64,000 nucleotides of DNA, from assembly GCA_040384625.1 (NCBI GenBank), contig JAZKIW010000010.1, positions 60,646 to 124,645 on the forward strand. Direction: 5' to 3'. The notes under the pieces were generated by a model. It was given only the letters and a program-made list of their open reading frames with translations. It had not been told where the DNA came from and ran no database searches. Position 1 is the stretch's first letter, and the number at the start of each line of letters is the position of its first letter. A program made the translations under genes and the position numbers. The stretch comes from CADEEN01 sp040384625 (lineage in GTDB: Bacteria > Pseudomonadota > Gammaproteobacteria > Burkholderiales > Burkholderiaceae_C). Shown one piece after another: positions 9,292 through 18,683 of this stretch.

Positions 9292-11103
9292 TCATTCGGG
9301 CAGCCCGGCCTTTCTCAAGCCGTCGTAGTAGCGCTCGCGCTGGCGCTCGCAAAGTTCGTTGGAGCAGAGCTTCTCGTTGCGAAAACTGGTGACCGTGTAG
9401 TGCGGCAACAGGCGCCGGAACTCAGCGAGGGCGGCACGCGCCGCGGCCATGTCCTCAAGATTGGCCGCTGCCGCCGCGGCCCATGAGTGCGGTACGCTGA
9501 AGCTCGGGTCGGCGTCGATCGAACGGCGCGCCCAGGCCAGCGCTTCGCGGTCGTTGCCGTCGTAGAGGTGGCCTGCCGCGCCGACGACCATGAAGCCGGC
9601 CAGGCTGCGGTCGCGCGGGCTCAGGCGGATCGCCTCTTCGCAGGCGGCAATGCCCTCGCGGTTCCGCGCAAGCGTGACATTCGCGTAGCAGAGCCAGCGC
9701 CAGGCATCGACATGGTTGCGGTCGCGCTCCAGCGCACGTTGCAGCGGCGCCAGTGCCTCCTGCGAACGCCCGAGGTGGCTCAGCACCCGGCCACGCTGGG
9801 TGAGCACGCGCACATCGGCAGGTGCCAGCGCGTAGGCCCGCTCGGCGGCGCGCGCCGCCTGTTCCAGCCACTCTTCGCGCGAGGCGCCACGCAGATGCAC
9901 GTAGCGGCCCCCGACATCGTCCATGTACGTCGTTGCCAGCCAGGTCCATGCGCTGGCCGACTCCGGATCCAGGGCCAGCGCGCGCTCCAGCTGCGCGCGC
10001 GCCGCGGCCACCGCCTCCGGCGTGCGCGGGCGCGTCATCGCCGCCCAGGCCTGCACCACCAGATCCTGCGCGCCGATGTCCACGGGCCGGCGCCGCGCGA
10101 GGCGATCGGCCTCGGCTTGCACCAGGCCCGTTTCCAGCGAGCGCGCCACGCGGCCCGTCACCGCAGCATGCAGTGTGGTGAGGTCATCGATGCGGCCGTC
10201 GATCGACTCCGCCCACAGCACGCGCGCCGTCTGCGCATCGACCAGGCGAAGTGCCAGCCGTACCGTGTCGCCGAGCCTTGCCAGGCTGCCTTCGAGCACG
10301 TAACGCACGCCCAGCTCGCGGCCGACTTCGCGTGCATCCACCACCCTGCCGCGATACGACTCGGCTGAGCCGCGGCCGATGACGAAGCTCTCGCGGATGC
10401 GCGACAGGTCGGATGTGATCTCGTCGGTCAGCACGGCCGCAAGATCTTCCTGCGCGCGGTCCGCTCCGCGCACCTGCAAGGGCAACACGACGATCGACAA
10501 GGGTGGCGGCGCATGGGCCTGCAGGCCACCCGTGCGCGAGCCTGACAGCCAGACCACACCGGCGACGACCAGCGCCGCCAACACAGCGAGAGCTGGCGAA
10601 GGCCACGACCCCAGGCGCGCTCGCACACCCGATGGTTCCGGCGCGGCGACCTGGGACGCGGCCGACGTGCTTGCCGAGCCCTGCGCCTCGGTCCCGGGCA
10701 CCGCAGCCGGGTGGCCGTCCGGGCCGGCCACAACGAGGGTGACCGGCGCGGCCAGGACGTAGCCACGCCGCGGCGCTGTCTTGACGATGCGCTGGTCCGT
10801 GTCGCCCAGAGCCTGGCGCAGATCGCTCACGCAGCGGGTGAGCGACTCGTCGGTGACGACGACGTTCGGCCATACGGCCTGGCTCAACTCGTCCTTGGTC
10901 ACGACCCGGCCAGCGGCGCGGGCCAGGCAGACCAGGACGTCGAAGCACTTCGGTCGCAGGTCGACTTGCATGCTGCCCCGGTGCAGCGTGCGCCGGGCCG
11001 CGTCCAGCCTGAAACCTTCGAAGCAGAAGAGGCTGCTGATCTCGTCCGAATCGCCCATGCCCTGGTGCCTGGAATGTCGTTCGATCTCATGGATTCTCAT
11101 CAT
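9292..11103 (-). CDS. CadC-like winged-helix regulator with TolB-like and TPR domains
   Basis: This 603-residue protein combines three parts. An OmpR/PhoB-type winged helix (about residues 25-125) contains DVLVCLARAAGRVVTKDEL and ends TAPRRGYVLA. One membrane helix lies near 168-188. The long C-terminal region has a TolB/FlgO-like segment (VVLPLQVRGA...) followed by TPR-like repeats (about 330-580). This matches ToxR/CadC-like one-component regulators that bind DNA directly from the membrane. An in-frame ATG at 11055 is an alternative start; neither has a strong ribosome-binding site. It is divergent from the small secreted protein at 11215. Signal and targets unknown. Confidence 0.8.
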   Translation of the reverse strand: MMRIHEIERHSRHQGMGDSDEISSLFCFEGFRLDAARRTLHRGSMQVDLRPKCFDVLVCLARAAGRVVTKDELSQAVWPNVVVTDESLTRCVSDLRQALGDTDQRIVKTAPRRGYVLAAPVTLVVAGPDGHPAAVPGTEAQGSASTSAASQVAAPEPSGVRARLGSWPSPALAVLAALVVAGVVWLSGSRTGGLQAHAPPPLSIVVLPLQVRGADRAQEDLAAVLTDEITSDLSRIRESFVIGRGSAESYRGRVVDAREVGRELGVRYVLEGSLARLGDTVRLALRLVDAQTARVLWAESIDGRIDDLTTLHAAVTGRVARSLETGLVQAEADRLARRRPVDIGAQDLVVQAWAAMTRPRTPEAVAAARAQLERALALDPESASAWTWLATTYMDDVGGRYVHLRGASREEWLEQAARAAERAYALAPADVRVLTQRGRVLSHLGRSQEALAPLQRALERDRNHVDAWRWLCYANVTLARNREGIAACEEAIRLSPRDRSLAGFMVVGAAGHLYDGNDREALAWARRSIDADPSFSVPHSWAAAAAANLEDMAAARAALAEFRRLLPHYTVTSFRNEKLCSNELCERQRERYYDGLRKAGLPE

Positions 11104-11214
11104 TTCTCAGCGCTTCGGCCAGTCGCACTCACGACATTGCGCCCACCGCCCAGCCCAATCGAGCCTGGTCGCTCTTCGCCCTTCACTTCTCACGGCGACC
11201 GAGGAGGCTCAACC

Positions 11215-11532
11215 ATGCAATCGACTCAGATGTGGCCGGCCCTTGCGCTGGCCGTGGCACTGCATGCGCAGACTGCACTCGCCCAGCCCGGCCTCGCCGA
11301 GCTCGAGCGCGCGTTCTGGCACTGCGATCGTCAGGCGCAGACAGGGCTCGTCGACATCGGTACCGCTGCCGACTGCAGCCGCTCCTTCGAAGCGCTCAAG
11401 GCGCGCAAGTTCGACGGCAACTTCACGGCCATGCTGGCCTGGTGGCGGGTCAACAAGCCGAACCCGGAGCCGGGCGATGAATCGGTCCGCCGAAGGCCCT
11501 CACGGGGCGCCCGGTCAGTCAACCAGCCTTGA
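11215..11532 (+). CDS. Small secreted protein of unknown function
   Basis: This 105-residue protein has a signal peptide (MQSTQMWPALALAVALHAQT...ALAQ), so it is probably periplasmic. The mature part has two cysteines (HCDRQ, ADCSRS) that could form a disulfide, and a conserved-looking core ALKARKFDGNFTAMLAWWRVNK. The tail after NKPNPEPGDE is Arg/Ser-rich and low in structure. The start follows AGGAGG (11202-11207) at 7 nt. It is divergent from the CadC-like regulator, which might control it. No function can be assigned. Confidence 0.6.
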   Translation: MQSTQMWPALALAVALHAQTALAQPGLAELERAFWHCDRQAQTGLVDIGTAADCSRSFEALKARKFDGNFTAMLAWWRVNKPNPEPGDESVRRRPSRGARSVNQP

Positions 11533-11543
11533 GCAGGGCGGCG

Positions 11544-12923
<1,380 letters not shown>

Positions 12924-12934
12924 GGGCGATTATC
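12924..12934 (-). promoter_or_regulatory. Putative -10 element placing dbpA start at the transcript 5' end
   Basis: Reading the minus strand, GATAAT (12934-12929) is followed by CGCCC and then the dbpA ATG. With the usual 6-8 nt between -10 and +1, transcription would begin at or next to the A of ATG. There is no ribosome-binding site. The -35 region is weak. Confidence 0.35.
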
Positions 12935-12954
12935 GCGGCCACCCCCGCGCATTC

Positions 12955-13755
12955 TCAGCAGATCACCCCGCACCAGTTCGGACCGATCGCGAGGGCCGAA
13001 TTGCTGTACGGCGCCTGATTCTGGATGAACGAGTTGCGCGCGAACCCGGAAGAGCCGGTCAAGCCCCAGCCGCCGTTGAGCGTCAACTTGTTGTCGAGCA
13101 CCAGCCCGCCGTCGTCCGTCGCGATGCCGTGCACCCGGTTGTCGGTCACCGTGTTGTTCGTGATCAGGCTGCCGATTGCGAAGATGCCGCTCCAGCCATT
13201 GTTGAACACGCTGTTGCCGTGGATGCGGCTGTCGCCGGCGGCGCTGATGCCGTGCTTGCTGTTGTGCGACACGAACACGCCTTCGACCGCGTTGCGCGCG
13301 CCGATCTGGACACCGAACGCGAAGCCGCGCACCCGGCCACCGTGCAGCGCGATGCCGCTGCGGCCCACCGCCTGGATGCCGTCGCCGACGCCCAGCGGTG
13401 CGCAGGACTTCTGCGCACCCAGGCCGGTACACGACACCGGCCCTTGCAGCGTGTAGCCGTTGAGATCCAGCGTCACGTTGTCGCTGGCGATCACGATCGC
13501 GCTCACGTTGGCATCGCTCACGGTAAGGGGACCCGCCAGACGGTAGTTGCCCGGCTGCGAGATCGTCACCGGAAAGCCCGCCACGTCGCCTGGGGTCACG
13601 CCGCCGGACTCTGCCTTGGCCTGATCGATCAGGACCACGCCGGCGCTCCCGCCGGTGTTGGAGCCACCGGGCGGGCCGGCGAACGTTGGCGCAGCGACGG
13701 AGCAGAGCAGAGCCAGCGCGAGCGCCGGGCGGAGGGGAGAAGAGTTGCGGTTCAT
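12955..13755 (-). CDS. Secreted right-handed beta-helix repeat protein
   Basis: This 266-residue protein has a signal peptide (MNRNSSPLRPALALALLCSVAAPTFA). Its repeats resemble right-handed parallel beta-helix rungs of the NosD/pectate-lyase-3 type: VTLDLNGYTLQG, ALHGGRVRGFAFGVQI, NAVEGVFVSHNSKHGI, RIHGNSVFNNGWSGI, LITNNTVTDNRVHGI. Such domains bind or process polysaccharides, or are structural. No catalytic residues can be assigned. Three cysteine positions, including the C-terminal NWCGVIC, may form disulfides. It is a single gene between dbpA and the globin. Confidence 0.7.
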   Translation of the reverse strand: MNRNSSPLRPALALALLCSVAAPTFAGPPGGSNTGGSAGVVLIDQAKAESGGVTPGDVAGFPVTISQPGNYRLAGPLTVSDANVSAIVIASDNVTLDLNGYTLQGPVSCTGLGAQKSCAPLGVGDGIQAVGRSGIALHGGRVRGFAFGVQIGARNAVEGVFVSHNSKHGISAAGDSRIHGNSVFNNGWSGIFAIGSLITNNTVTDNRVHGIATDDGGLVLDNKLTLNGGWGLTGSSGFARNSFIQNQAPYSNSALAIGPNWCGVIC

Positions 13756-13782
13756 GGGCGTCCTTGGTGGAGTGGGAGTGAG

Positions 13783-14202
13783 TCAGGCTTGCGCCGGCTG
13801 CTGCAGCGTCGCCTGCATCGCCTGCGCGACGGCGCCGTAGGCCGCGCGCCAGGCCGCATCGACCTCGGCGCAGTAGTGCTGCTGCAGGCCGCGCTGCAGG
13901 GTCCATAGCAGGGCCGCGCCGACGGTGTCGTAGTGCTCGGCGCGCACGCCGTAGCCCCGGTGGCGCGCGCCGAGGTCGGCCAGCATCGGCCGCAAGGCGT
14001 CGAAACGGTCGACCGCGGCCACCGTGGCGCGCAGCGCGGCCAGGAGCTTGCGGCCCTGCGCCGCCATGTCGCCGCTGAACAGCCTGCGCAGGCTCGGGTC
14101 GAGCTCGAACAGTCGGGCGTAGAACAGGCGCGCCGCTTCGTCGCCGATCGGCTCCACGAGCGCCCAGCTGGCGCGCAGCGCCTGCACCTGGGCGGGGGTC
14201 AT
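13783..14202 (-). CDS. Single-domain globin
   Basis: This 139-residue bacterial haemoglobin is of the flavohaemoglobin-head/Vitreoscilla type, without a reductase domain. The helix-F signature LGARHRGYGVRAEHYDTVG contains the proximal haem histidine (ARHRGYGV). The helix C-E region (FELDPSLRRLFSGDM) includes the phenylalanine normally at CD1. It may bind O2 or NO in the cytoplasm. The start overlaps the stop of the preceding 98-residue gene by 4 nt (ATGA, 14199-14202), so they form a coupled pair. Confidence 0.88.
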   Translation of the reverse strand: MTPAQVQALRASWALVEPIGDEAARLFYARLFELDPSLRRLFSGDMAAQGRKLLAALRATVAAVDRFDALRPMLADLGARHRGYGVRAEHYDTVGAALLWTLQRGLQQHYCAEVDAAWRAAYGAVAQAMQATLQQPAQA

Positions 14203-14495
14203 GGCCGGCTCCCGGCCAGGGCGGCGTGGCCGTGCGCGGGGCGCCCCATGCGGCCCAGGCGCACGACGGCACGGCGGCGCAGCCGGCGCAGCCGCCGCCG
14301 CACACCTGAGATCGCGGCATCGATCGCCGTTTCGCGCAGCGTGACGGCCTCGCGCTTCTGCCAGTGCAGGAAGTCGCCGAACGACAGGCGCACGACTCGG
14401 CCATCGGCCAGGGTGGTGACGACGGAGCGCGTGGCGCGGTCGTGCTCGTAGTGGGTTCGCATGGCAGCCTCGGGGTCTGTGGATGAGGCCTGCAT
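14199..14495 (-). CDS. Small basic protein coupled to globin, function unknown
   Basis: This protein has up to 98 residues. A second start at 14462 (MRTHYEHDRATRS) would give 87. The N-terminal half reads like a compact domain (TTLADGRVVRLSFGDFLHWQKREAVTLRETAIDAAI). The C-terminal half is strongly Arg-rich (RRRLRRLRRRAVVRLGR). It overlaps the globin start by 4 nt. No family recognised. A role with the globin, for example in nitrosative stress, is only a context inference. Confidence 0.5.
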   Translation of the reverse strand: MQASSTDPEAAMRTHYEHDRATRSVVTTLADGRVVRLSFGDFLHWQKREAVTLRETAIDAAISGVRRRLRRLRRRAVVRLGRMGRPAHGHAALAGSRP

Positions 14496-14580
14496 TGCAC
14501 CGTCGCAGCGCGCGCGCGTCTTGGGGCCGGCGCCCTGACTTGCAGCGCCGCGGCGGGGCCCTGGTCCCGCGCCCGTTGGC

Positions 14581-15699
14581 CTAGCGCTGCGGGTCGCCGG
14601 CGCGGCCGAGCCCGGCGTCGCGGGCCCAGACGATGGCGCGGCTGCGGTTCGGCAGTTCGAGCTTGGCGAAGATGCTGGTGACGTAGTTGCGCACCGTCTT
14701 CTCGCTCAGGTGCAGCGCGGCCGCGACCTCCTCGTTGTCCAGGCCGCGCGCGATCTGCTCCAGCACCGCGCGCTCACGCTCGCTCAGCGCGGACAGGCTG
14801 CGCCCGTCCTGCGCCACGGCCGGCGCGTCGTGCTCGGCCAGGAACTGGCGCACTTCGCGACACAGCACGGGCCAGGCCGGCTCGGTGGCCAGCAGGTCGT
14901 GGTTGCCCGAGTCAAGTGATACCAGGCGCGCATGCGGGATGCTGCGCGCGAGCAGGCGGCCCTGCTCGTGCGGCACCAGCGCATCGCGCGTCGCGTGCAA
15001 CACCAGGGTCGGGCAGCGCAGCTGCGGCAGCAGGGCCAGCACGTCGATGTGCCAGAACAACTGGGTCAACGCCATTGCGGCCTCGGGATCGGCCGACGCG
15101 TGCTGGATGCGGCAGTACGACGTGAACACTTCGGCCGGTGCTTCGGGCACGGCCTTGGTGGCGAAGACCTGGCGATAGGCCGGGTTGTCCTGGCCCCAGC
15201 CGATCTCGATCGTGCGCAGCAGCAGCTCGCGCTCGGCCGCACCGCGCTCGCTCGGGTCGCGCCGCGCCTGGCCTTGGGCGTAGGTGCCGCACAGCACCAG
15301 GCCGCTGACACGCTCGGGGTGGCGCGCGGCGTAGGCGATGGCGAGCGGCCCGCCGTGACAAAAACCCAGGATCGGGAAGCGCGGCAATTGCGCGGCATCG
15401 ACCACGGCCTCCAGGTCGCTCAGCATCGCGTCGAAGCTCAGTTCGCGCGGGTGCCGGTCCGACAGGCCGTAGCCGCGGCCATCCAGGCGTGTGAGCTGGC
15501 GGCCGTCGGCCAGCAGCTGCAGCCAGTGGCGCCAGAGCGGGCTGTCGCGATCTTCGTCGAGGTGCGACATCCAGTTCGCGGCCTTGACGATCGGCGGCCC
15601 GCTGCCGCTCTGCTCGTACGCGATGCGTGTGCCGTCGGCCGCGGTGCAAAAGCGCACCCGTTGTGCCGTGCCTCGGGCCAATGACGCCGATGGGGCCAC
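14581..15699 (-). CDS. Alpha/beta-hydrolase-LuxR fusion regulator (Cys nucleophile variant)
   Basis: This 372-residue protein has an N-terminal alpha/beta-hydrolase domain (about 1-285) and a C-terminal LuxR/FixJ helix-turn-helix (about 305-365, LSERERAVLEQIARGLDNEEVAAALHLSEKTVRNYVTSIFAKL). The GTG at 15699 is the likely start: GGAGGG precedes it by 7 nt, and the protein then aligns from its first residues with the paralogue at 22824. The nucleophile elbow reads GFCHGG with C114 in place of the usual serine, while the Asp (HATRDALVP) and His (SGNHDLL) remain. It may act as a ligand sensor or a cysteine-type hydrolase controlling transcription. It is divergent from the SUV3-like helicase. Confidence 0.82.
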   Translation of the reverse strand: MAPSASLARGTAQRVRFCTAADGTRIAYEQSGSGPPIVKAANWMSHLDEDRDSPLWRHWLQLLADGRQLTRLDGRGYGLSDRHPRELSFDAMLSDLEAVVDAAQLPRFPILGFCHGGPLAIAYAARHPERVSGLVLCGTYAQGQARRDPSERGAAERELLLRTIEIGWGQDNPAYRQVFATKAVPEAPAEVFTSYCRIQHASADPEAAMALTQLFWHIDVLALLPQLRCPTLVLHATRDALVPHEQGRLLARSIPHARLVSLDSGNHDLLATEPAWPVLCREVRQFLAEHDAPAVAQDGRSLSALSERERAVLEQIARGLDNEEVAAALHLSEKTVRNYVTSIFAKLELPNRSRAIVWARDAGLGRAGDPQR

Positions 15700-15740
15700 T
15701 GAATTTCCCTCCGCGTGCCGGAAAGCCCGCGTCGATCGGC

Positions 15741-15753
15741 GATTATCGGGGCC
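15741..15753 (+). promoter_or_regulatory. Putative -10 element for leaderless helicase mRNA
   Basis: GATTAT at 15741-15746 ends 7 nt before the helicase ATG at 15754, with no Shine-Dalgarno in between. This matches the arrangement seen at dbpA, the RIO kinase gene and the second hydrolase-LuxR gene. Confidence 0.35.
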
Positions 15754-17976
15754 ATGCCCCAGAGCCTGTTGCCGACACCCCGCCACGCCGAACGCCTGCC
15801 CCCGCACATCGGCAAAGACCAGCTCGGCCGCATCCGCCACGGCGTGCACCACCTGCCGCAGGTGGTGAAGCCGGCCGACTACCTGACCGACACGCACGCC
15901 GACTTCGAAACCCACCTCGACAAGCTCGGCCTGATCCTGCTGCAGAAGCCCGTGGCCGGGCAGCGCCCGAGCCGCTGGATCGACCCGACTCTGATCGACG
16001 CTGCGCTCGCGCACCTGGACGCCATCGGCAGCGGCCCGAAGGCGCGCCCGCTGATGCTGGAGCGCACCACCGCGCTCGAGCAGATGGCCGTGTCGCGCCG
16101 CGCCGGCGTGTGGACGCGCCTGATCCGCCACACGCTGAAACTGTCGGAGCCCGAGTGGACGGTGCCGGTGCTGTTCCGCATCCCGGTCGACGCCAACGCG
16201 GTGTGGGCCTTCTACCGTGACGCCGACAAGGCCGCGCTGCTGGCCGCACTAGGCCCCGCACCGCAGCACCCGCAAGGGGCCGAGATCACCGCGCACCTGG
16301 AAGCGCTGATCGCACGCAGCAGGGCCTTCAAGGCGCGCGAGCTCGACTCGCTGCTGCCGCGCCTGCAATCCGAAGGCGGCACCGCGCAGCCGCTGCCCGA
16401 GATGCTGGCCGCCTTCACCCGCGCGCAGGAGCGCTGGGAGAGCCGCGTCGCCGAGCTCGACACGCTAGAAGGCCTGAACACCGAGCTGGCCTTCCAGGGC
16501 TACCCCGACACCTTTAACAAGGCGCGCCAGCTGCAGCGCAAGGTGACGCTCTACGTGGGCCCACCCAACAGCGGCAAGACCCACGCCGCGTTCGAGCGCC
16601 TGGCGCAGGCGCTGGACGGCGCCTACCTCGCCCCGCTGCGCCTGCTGGCGCTGGAGGGCCGCGACCGCCTGGTGGCGCGCGGCGTGCCGTGCTCGCTGCT
16701 CACCGGCGAAGAGAACGTGCCGGCCGAGGGCGCGCGCGTGGTGTCGAGCACGATCGAGATGGTGGGCACCAACACGCCGATCGACGTGGCTGTGATCGAC
16801 GAAGCGCAGATGATCTTCGACAACTCGCGCGGCTGGGCCTGGACGCAGGCCATCGTGGCCGTGCCGGCCAACGAGGTGATCATCATCTGCTCGGCCTACG
16901 CGGTGCCGGCCATCGAGAACCTGCTCGGCCTGTGCGGCGAGCGCTGCACGGTGCGCCAGTTCGAGCGCAAACAGCATGTGCAACTGCTGCCCACCCCGGT
17001 GCCGGTGCACGCGCTGATGCTCGGCGACGCGGTGGTGGCCTTCAGCCGCCGCGACGTGCTGATGCTGCGCGACCAGATCGCCGCCGCCGGCCACCCGGTG
17101 AGCGTCATCTATGGCGCACTGCCGCCGGAGGTACGGCGCAGAGAAGCGGAACGCTTCGCCGAAGGCGCGAGCCACATCCTGGTCGCCACCGACGCGATCG
17201 GCATGGGCCTGAACCTGCCAATCCGCCGTGTGCTGTTTTCCACCATGACCAAGTTCGACGGCGTCAACGACCGCCCGCTCGGCGAGAGCGAGGTGCACCA
17301 GATCGCAGGACGCGCCGGGCGCTTCGGCATCCACGAAGAAGGTTTCGTCGGCGTGCTGAAGGAGGCGGAGCCCGGAGCGCTGCGCCTGTTGACCGACCTG
17401 CTGCCGAAAGCGCCGCGCGCACCGCGCGACTTCAAGGCCCCGGTGGCGCCGAACAACTGGCATGTGCAGACCATCGCCAGCCGCCTGGGGCTGACCAAAC
17501 TGCGCCAGGTGCTCGGCGTGTTCGTCGAACAGCTCAAGCTCGACGACGCGCACTTCGCCGTCGCCGAGCTGGAGCAGATGCTCGACCTGGCCGAGAAGCT
17601 CGACGCCAGCGCCGCGAGCCTGAGCCTGAAGGAGCGCTTCATCTACGCCCAGGCGCCGGTGGACACGCGCACCGAGAACCAGCTCCAGGCCTTCCTCGAC
17701 TGGACCGCCAACCACGCCGCCACCGGCCAGGCGGGGTCACCCTGGTTCCTGGACCAGGTGGACGGGCACAGCCGCCTCGAAGCGATGGAGCAGGCGCTGC
17801 GCGCGTGCACGCTGTGGCTGTGGCTGGACCTGCGCTTTCCTGGCGCCTACGGCCATGTGGAAGCGGTGCTGACGCTGCGCAGCCTGCTCAATGACGGGAT
17901 CGAGCGGCAGTTGAAGGGAAAGCGGCCGCTGGCGCAGATGAGGCATCGGCGGAAGGATGGGCGGCGGGGAACTTGA
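15754..17976 (+). CDS. SUV3-like superfamily 2 RNA helicase
   Basis: This 740-residue helicase resembles the mitochondrial degradosome helicase SUV3 and its bacterial relatives. An N-terminal helical region (1-255) precedes the motor. Walker A is GPPNSGKT (residues 269-276), followed by 'GAYLAPLRLLALEG', 'TGEE' and motif II DEAQ (349-352). The second RecA domain contains VATDAIGMGLNLPIRRVLFST and motif VI QIAGRAGRFG. The C-terminal SUV3 helical domain follows. In mitochondria SUV3 unwinds RNA for PNPase or an RNase II-type exonuclease; a bacterial RNA-decay role is inference. It is probably leaderless. Confidence 0.85.
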   Translation: MPQSLLPTPRHAERLPPHIGKDQLGRIRHGVHHLPQVVKPADYLTDTHADFETHLDKLGLILLQKPVAGQRPSRWIDPTLIDAALAHLDAIGSGPKARPLMLERTTALEQMAVSRRAGVWTRLIRHTLKLSEPEWTVPVLFRIPVDANAVWAFYRDADKAALLAALGPAPQHPQGAEITAHLEALIARSRAFKARELDSLLPRLQSEGGTAQPLPEMLAAFTRAQERWESRVAELDTLEGLNTELAFQGYPDTFNKARQLQRKVTLYVGPPNSGKTHAAFERLAQALDGAYLAPLRLLALEGRDRLVARGVPCSLLTGEENVPAEGARVVSSTIEMVGTNTPIDVAVIDEAQMIFDNSRGWAWTQAIVAVPANEVIIICSAYAVPAIENLLGLCGERCTVRQFERKQHVQLLPTPVPVHALMLGDAVVAFSRRDVLMLRDQIAAAGHPVSVIYGALPPEVRRREAERFAEGASHILVATDAIGMGLNLPIRRVLFSTMTKFDGVNDRPLGESEVHQIAGRAGRFGIHEEGFVGVLKEAEPGALRLLTDLLPKAPRAPRDFKAPVAPNNWHVQTIASRLGLTKLRQVLGVFVEQLKLDDAHFAVAELEQMLDLAEKLDASAASLSLKERFIYAQAPVDTRTENQLQAFLDWTANHAATGQAGSPWFLDQVDGHSRLEAMEQALRACTLWLWLDLRFPGAYGHVEAVLTLRSLLNDGIERQLKGKRPLAQMRHRRKDGRRGT

Positions 17977-17981
17977 GCAGC

Positions 17982-18030
17982 CCGCCGTTCTTGGCACTCG
18001 AACCCTCTTTGAGCTAGTGCAGAACGGCGG
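17982..18030 (+). terminator. Long imperfect hairpin after the helicase gene
   Basis: CCGCCGTTC (17982-17990) pairs with GAACGGCGG (18022-18030), and GCACT (17994-17998) pairs with AGTGC (18016-18020). The structure begins 5 nt after the helicase stop. No T-run follows, so it may act in Rho-dependent termination or 3'-end protection rather than as a classic intrinsic terminator. Confidence 0.5.
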
Positions 18031-18073
18031 TCGCTAGGGTCGGCAAGGCTCATCCTTTATAACTTCCATTCCG

Positions 18074-18118
18074 CACGATGACATACGTATTGTTATCGTG
18101 CAAACTGACGTTATCGTG
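18074..18118. promoter_or_regulatory. Operator-like inverted and direct repeats upstream of a decayed gene
   Basis: CACGATGACA (18074-18083) and TGTTATCGTG (18091-18100) form a 10-bp inverted repeat with one mismatch and a 7-nt centre. The half-site GTTATCGTG recurs at 18110-18118, exactly 18 bp after its first copy at 18092. This periodic spacing is typical of a dimeric repressor site. The sequence is locally more AT-rich than its surroundings. Confidence 0.4.
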
Positions 18119-18660
18119 GCCCTGTTGACTGTTCCCGGCCCCGATGCCGAGCCGTCCGACGAAAGAACCAGACAGAACGAGGACTCGCTACTCCATCGCT
18201 CAATTCCTGGAGCTTCAGGAGCATGTTTTCCATCGTGCTGCTCAGCAAGTACGGCGTGCAACACCTGTCGTTGTCGCAAGGCCAGTTGCTGTATGGGCTC
18301 TCTTGAACACGTTGCGCGGCCTTGACGAACGCCCCCTGATGCTTGTGCTGGCCGAAGTCGTGGCCACCAAGGGTGACCTGCGAGCAAGTGAACCCGAAGT
18401 GCCGATTCGACGAGCGCATGCATGATCTGACGCAATGCCCTGCTCCTGGACGGCTACCTCGTGGAAGACACGAAGCTCGTGCGGATCCACCCATCGATTG
18501 CAGATGAGGCCCCACTGGAGGACGACCTGACAGTGGCGCTGCAGAACTCGGGAGCCGCGCGCGCAGGAGCGGTCATTCGTTCGCGCGATACGCGGACGAC
18601 TGGTTCCGGTAGACGCCGACCTTCGATTCAGGAACCTCACCGACTGCACCCAGTCTGAAG
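18119..18660 (+). pseudogene. Decayed gene region with frameshifted coding fragments
   Basis: No intact gene is seen between the helicase hairpin and pepF. Protein-like pieces appear in different rightward frames. The clearest is FDERMHDL (ending 18429) continuing, after a 1-nt shift, as RNALLLDGYLVEDTKLV and RIHPSIADEAPLEDDLTVAL (18431-18545). A further piece, ADLRFRNLTDCTQSEVA, ends near 18662. The pattern suggests one gene broken by several indels. The 'LRNALLLDGYLV' part reminds me of the C-terminal domain of abortive-infection-type proteins, but this is an impression and cannot be confirmed without a profile search. Confidence 0.35.
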
Positions 18661-18683
18661 TGGCCAGAGAGCCGGCCGTTGCG

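Noticed and set aside
17990..18020. A GGTTCGAGT-like T-arm on the minus strand
   Set aside because: The flanking bases do not pair as a T-stem and no acceptor or anticodon arm is found; it belongs to the hairpin after the helicase gene.
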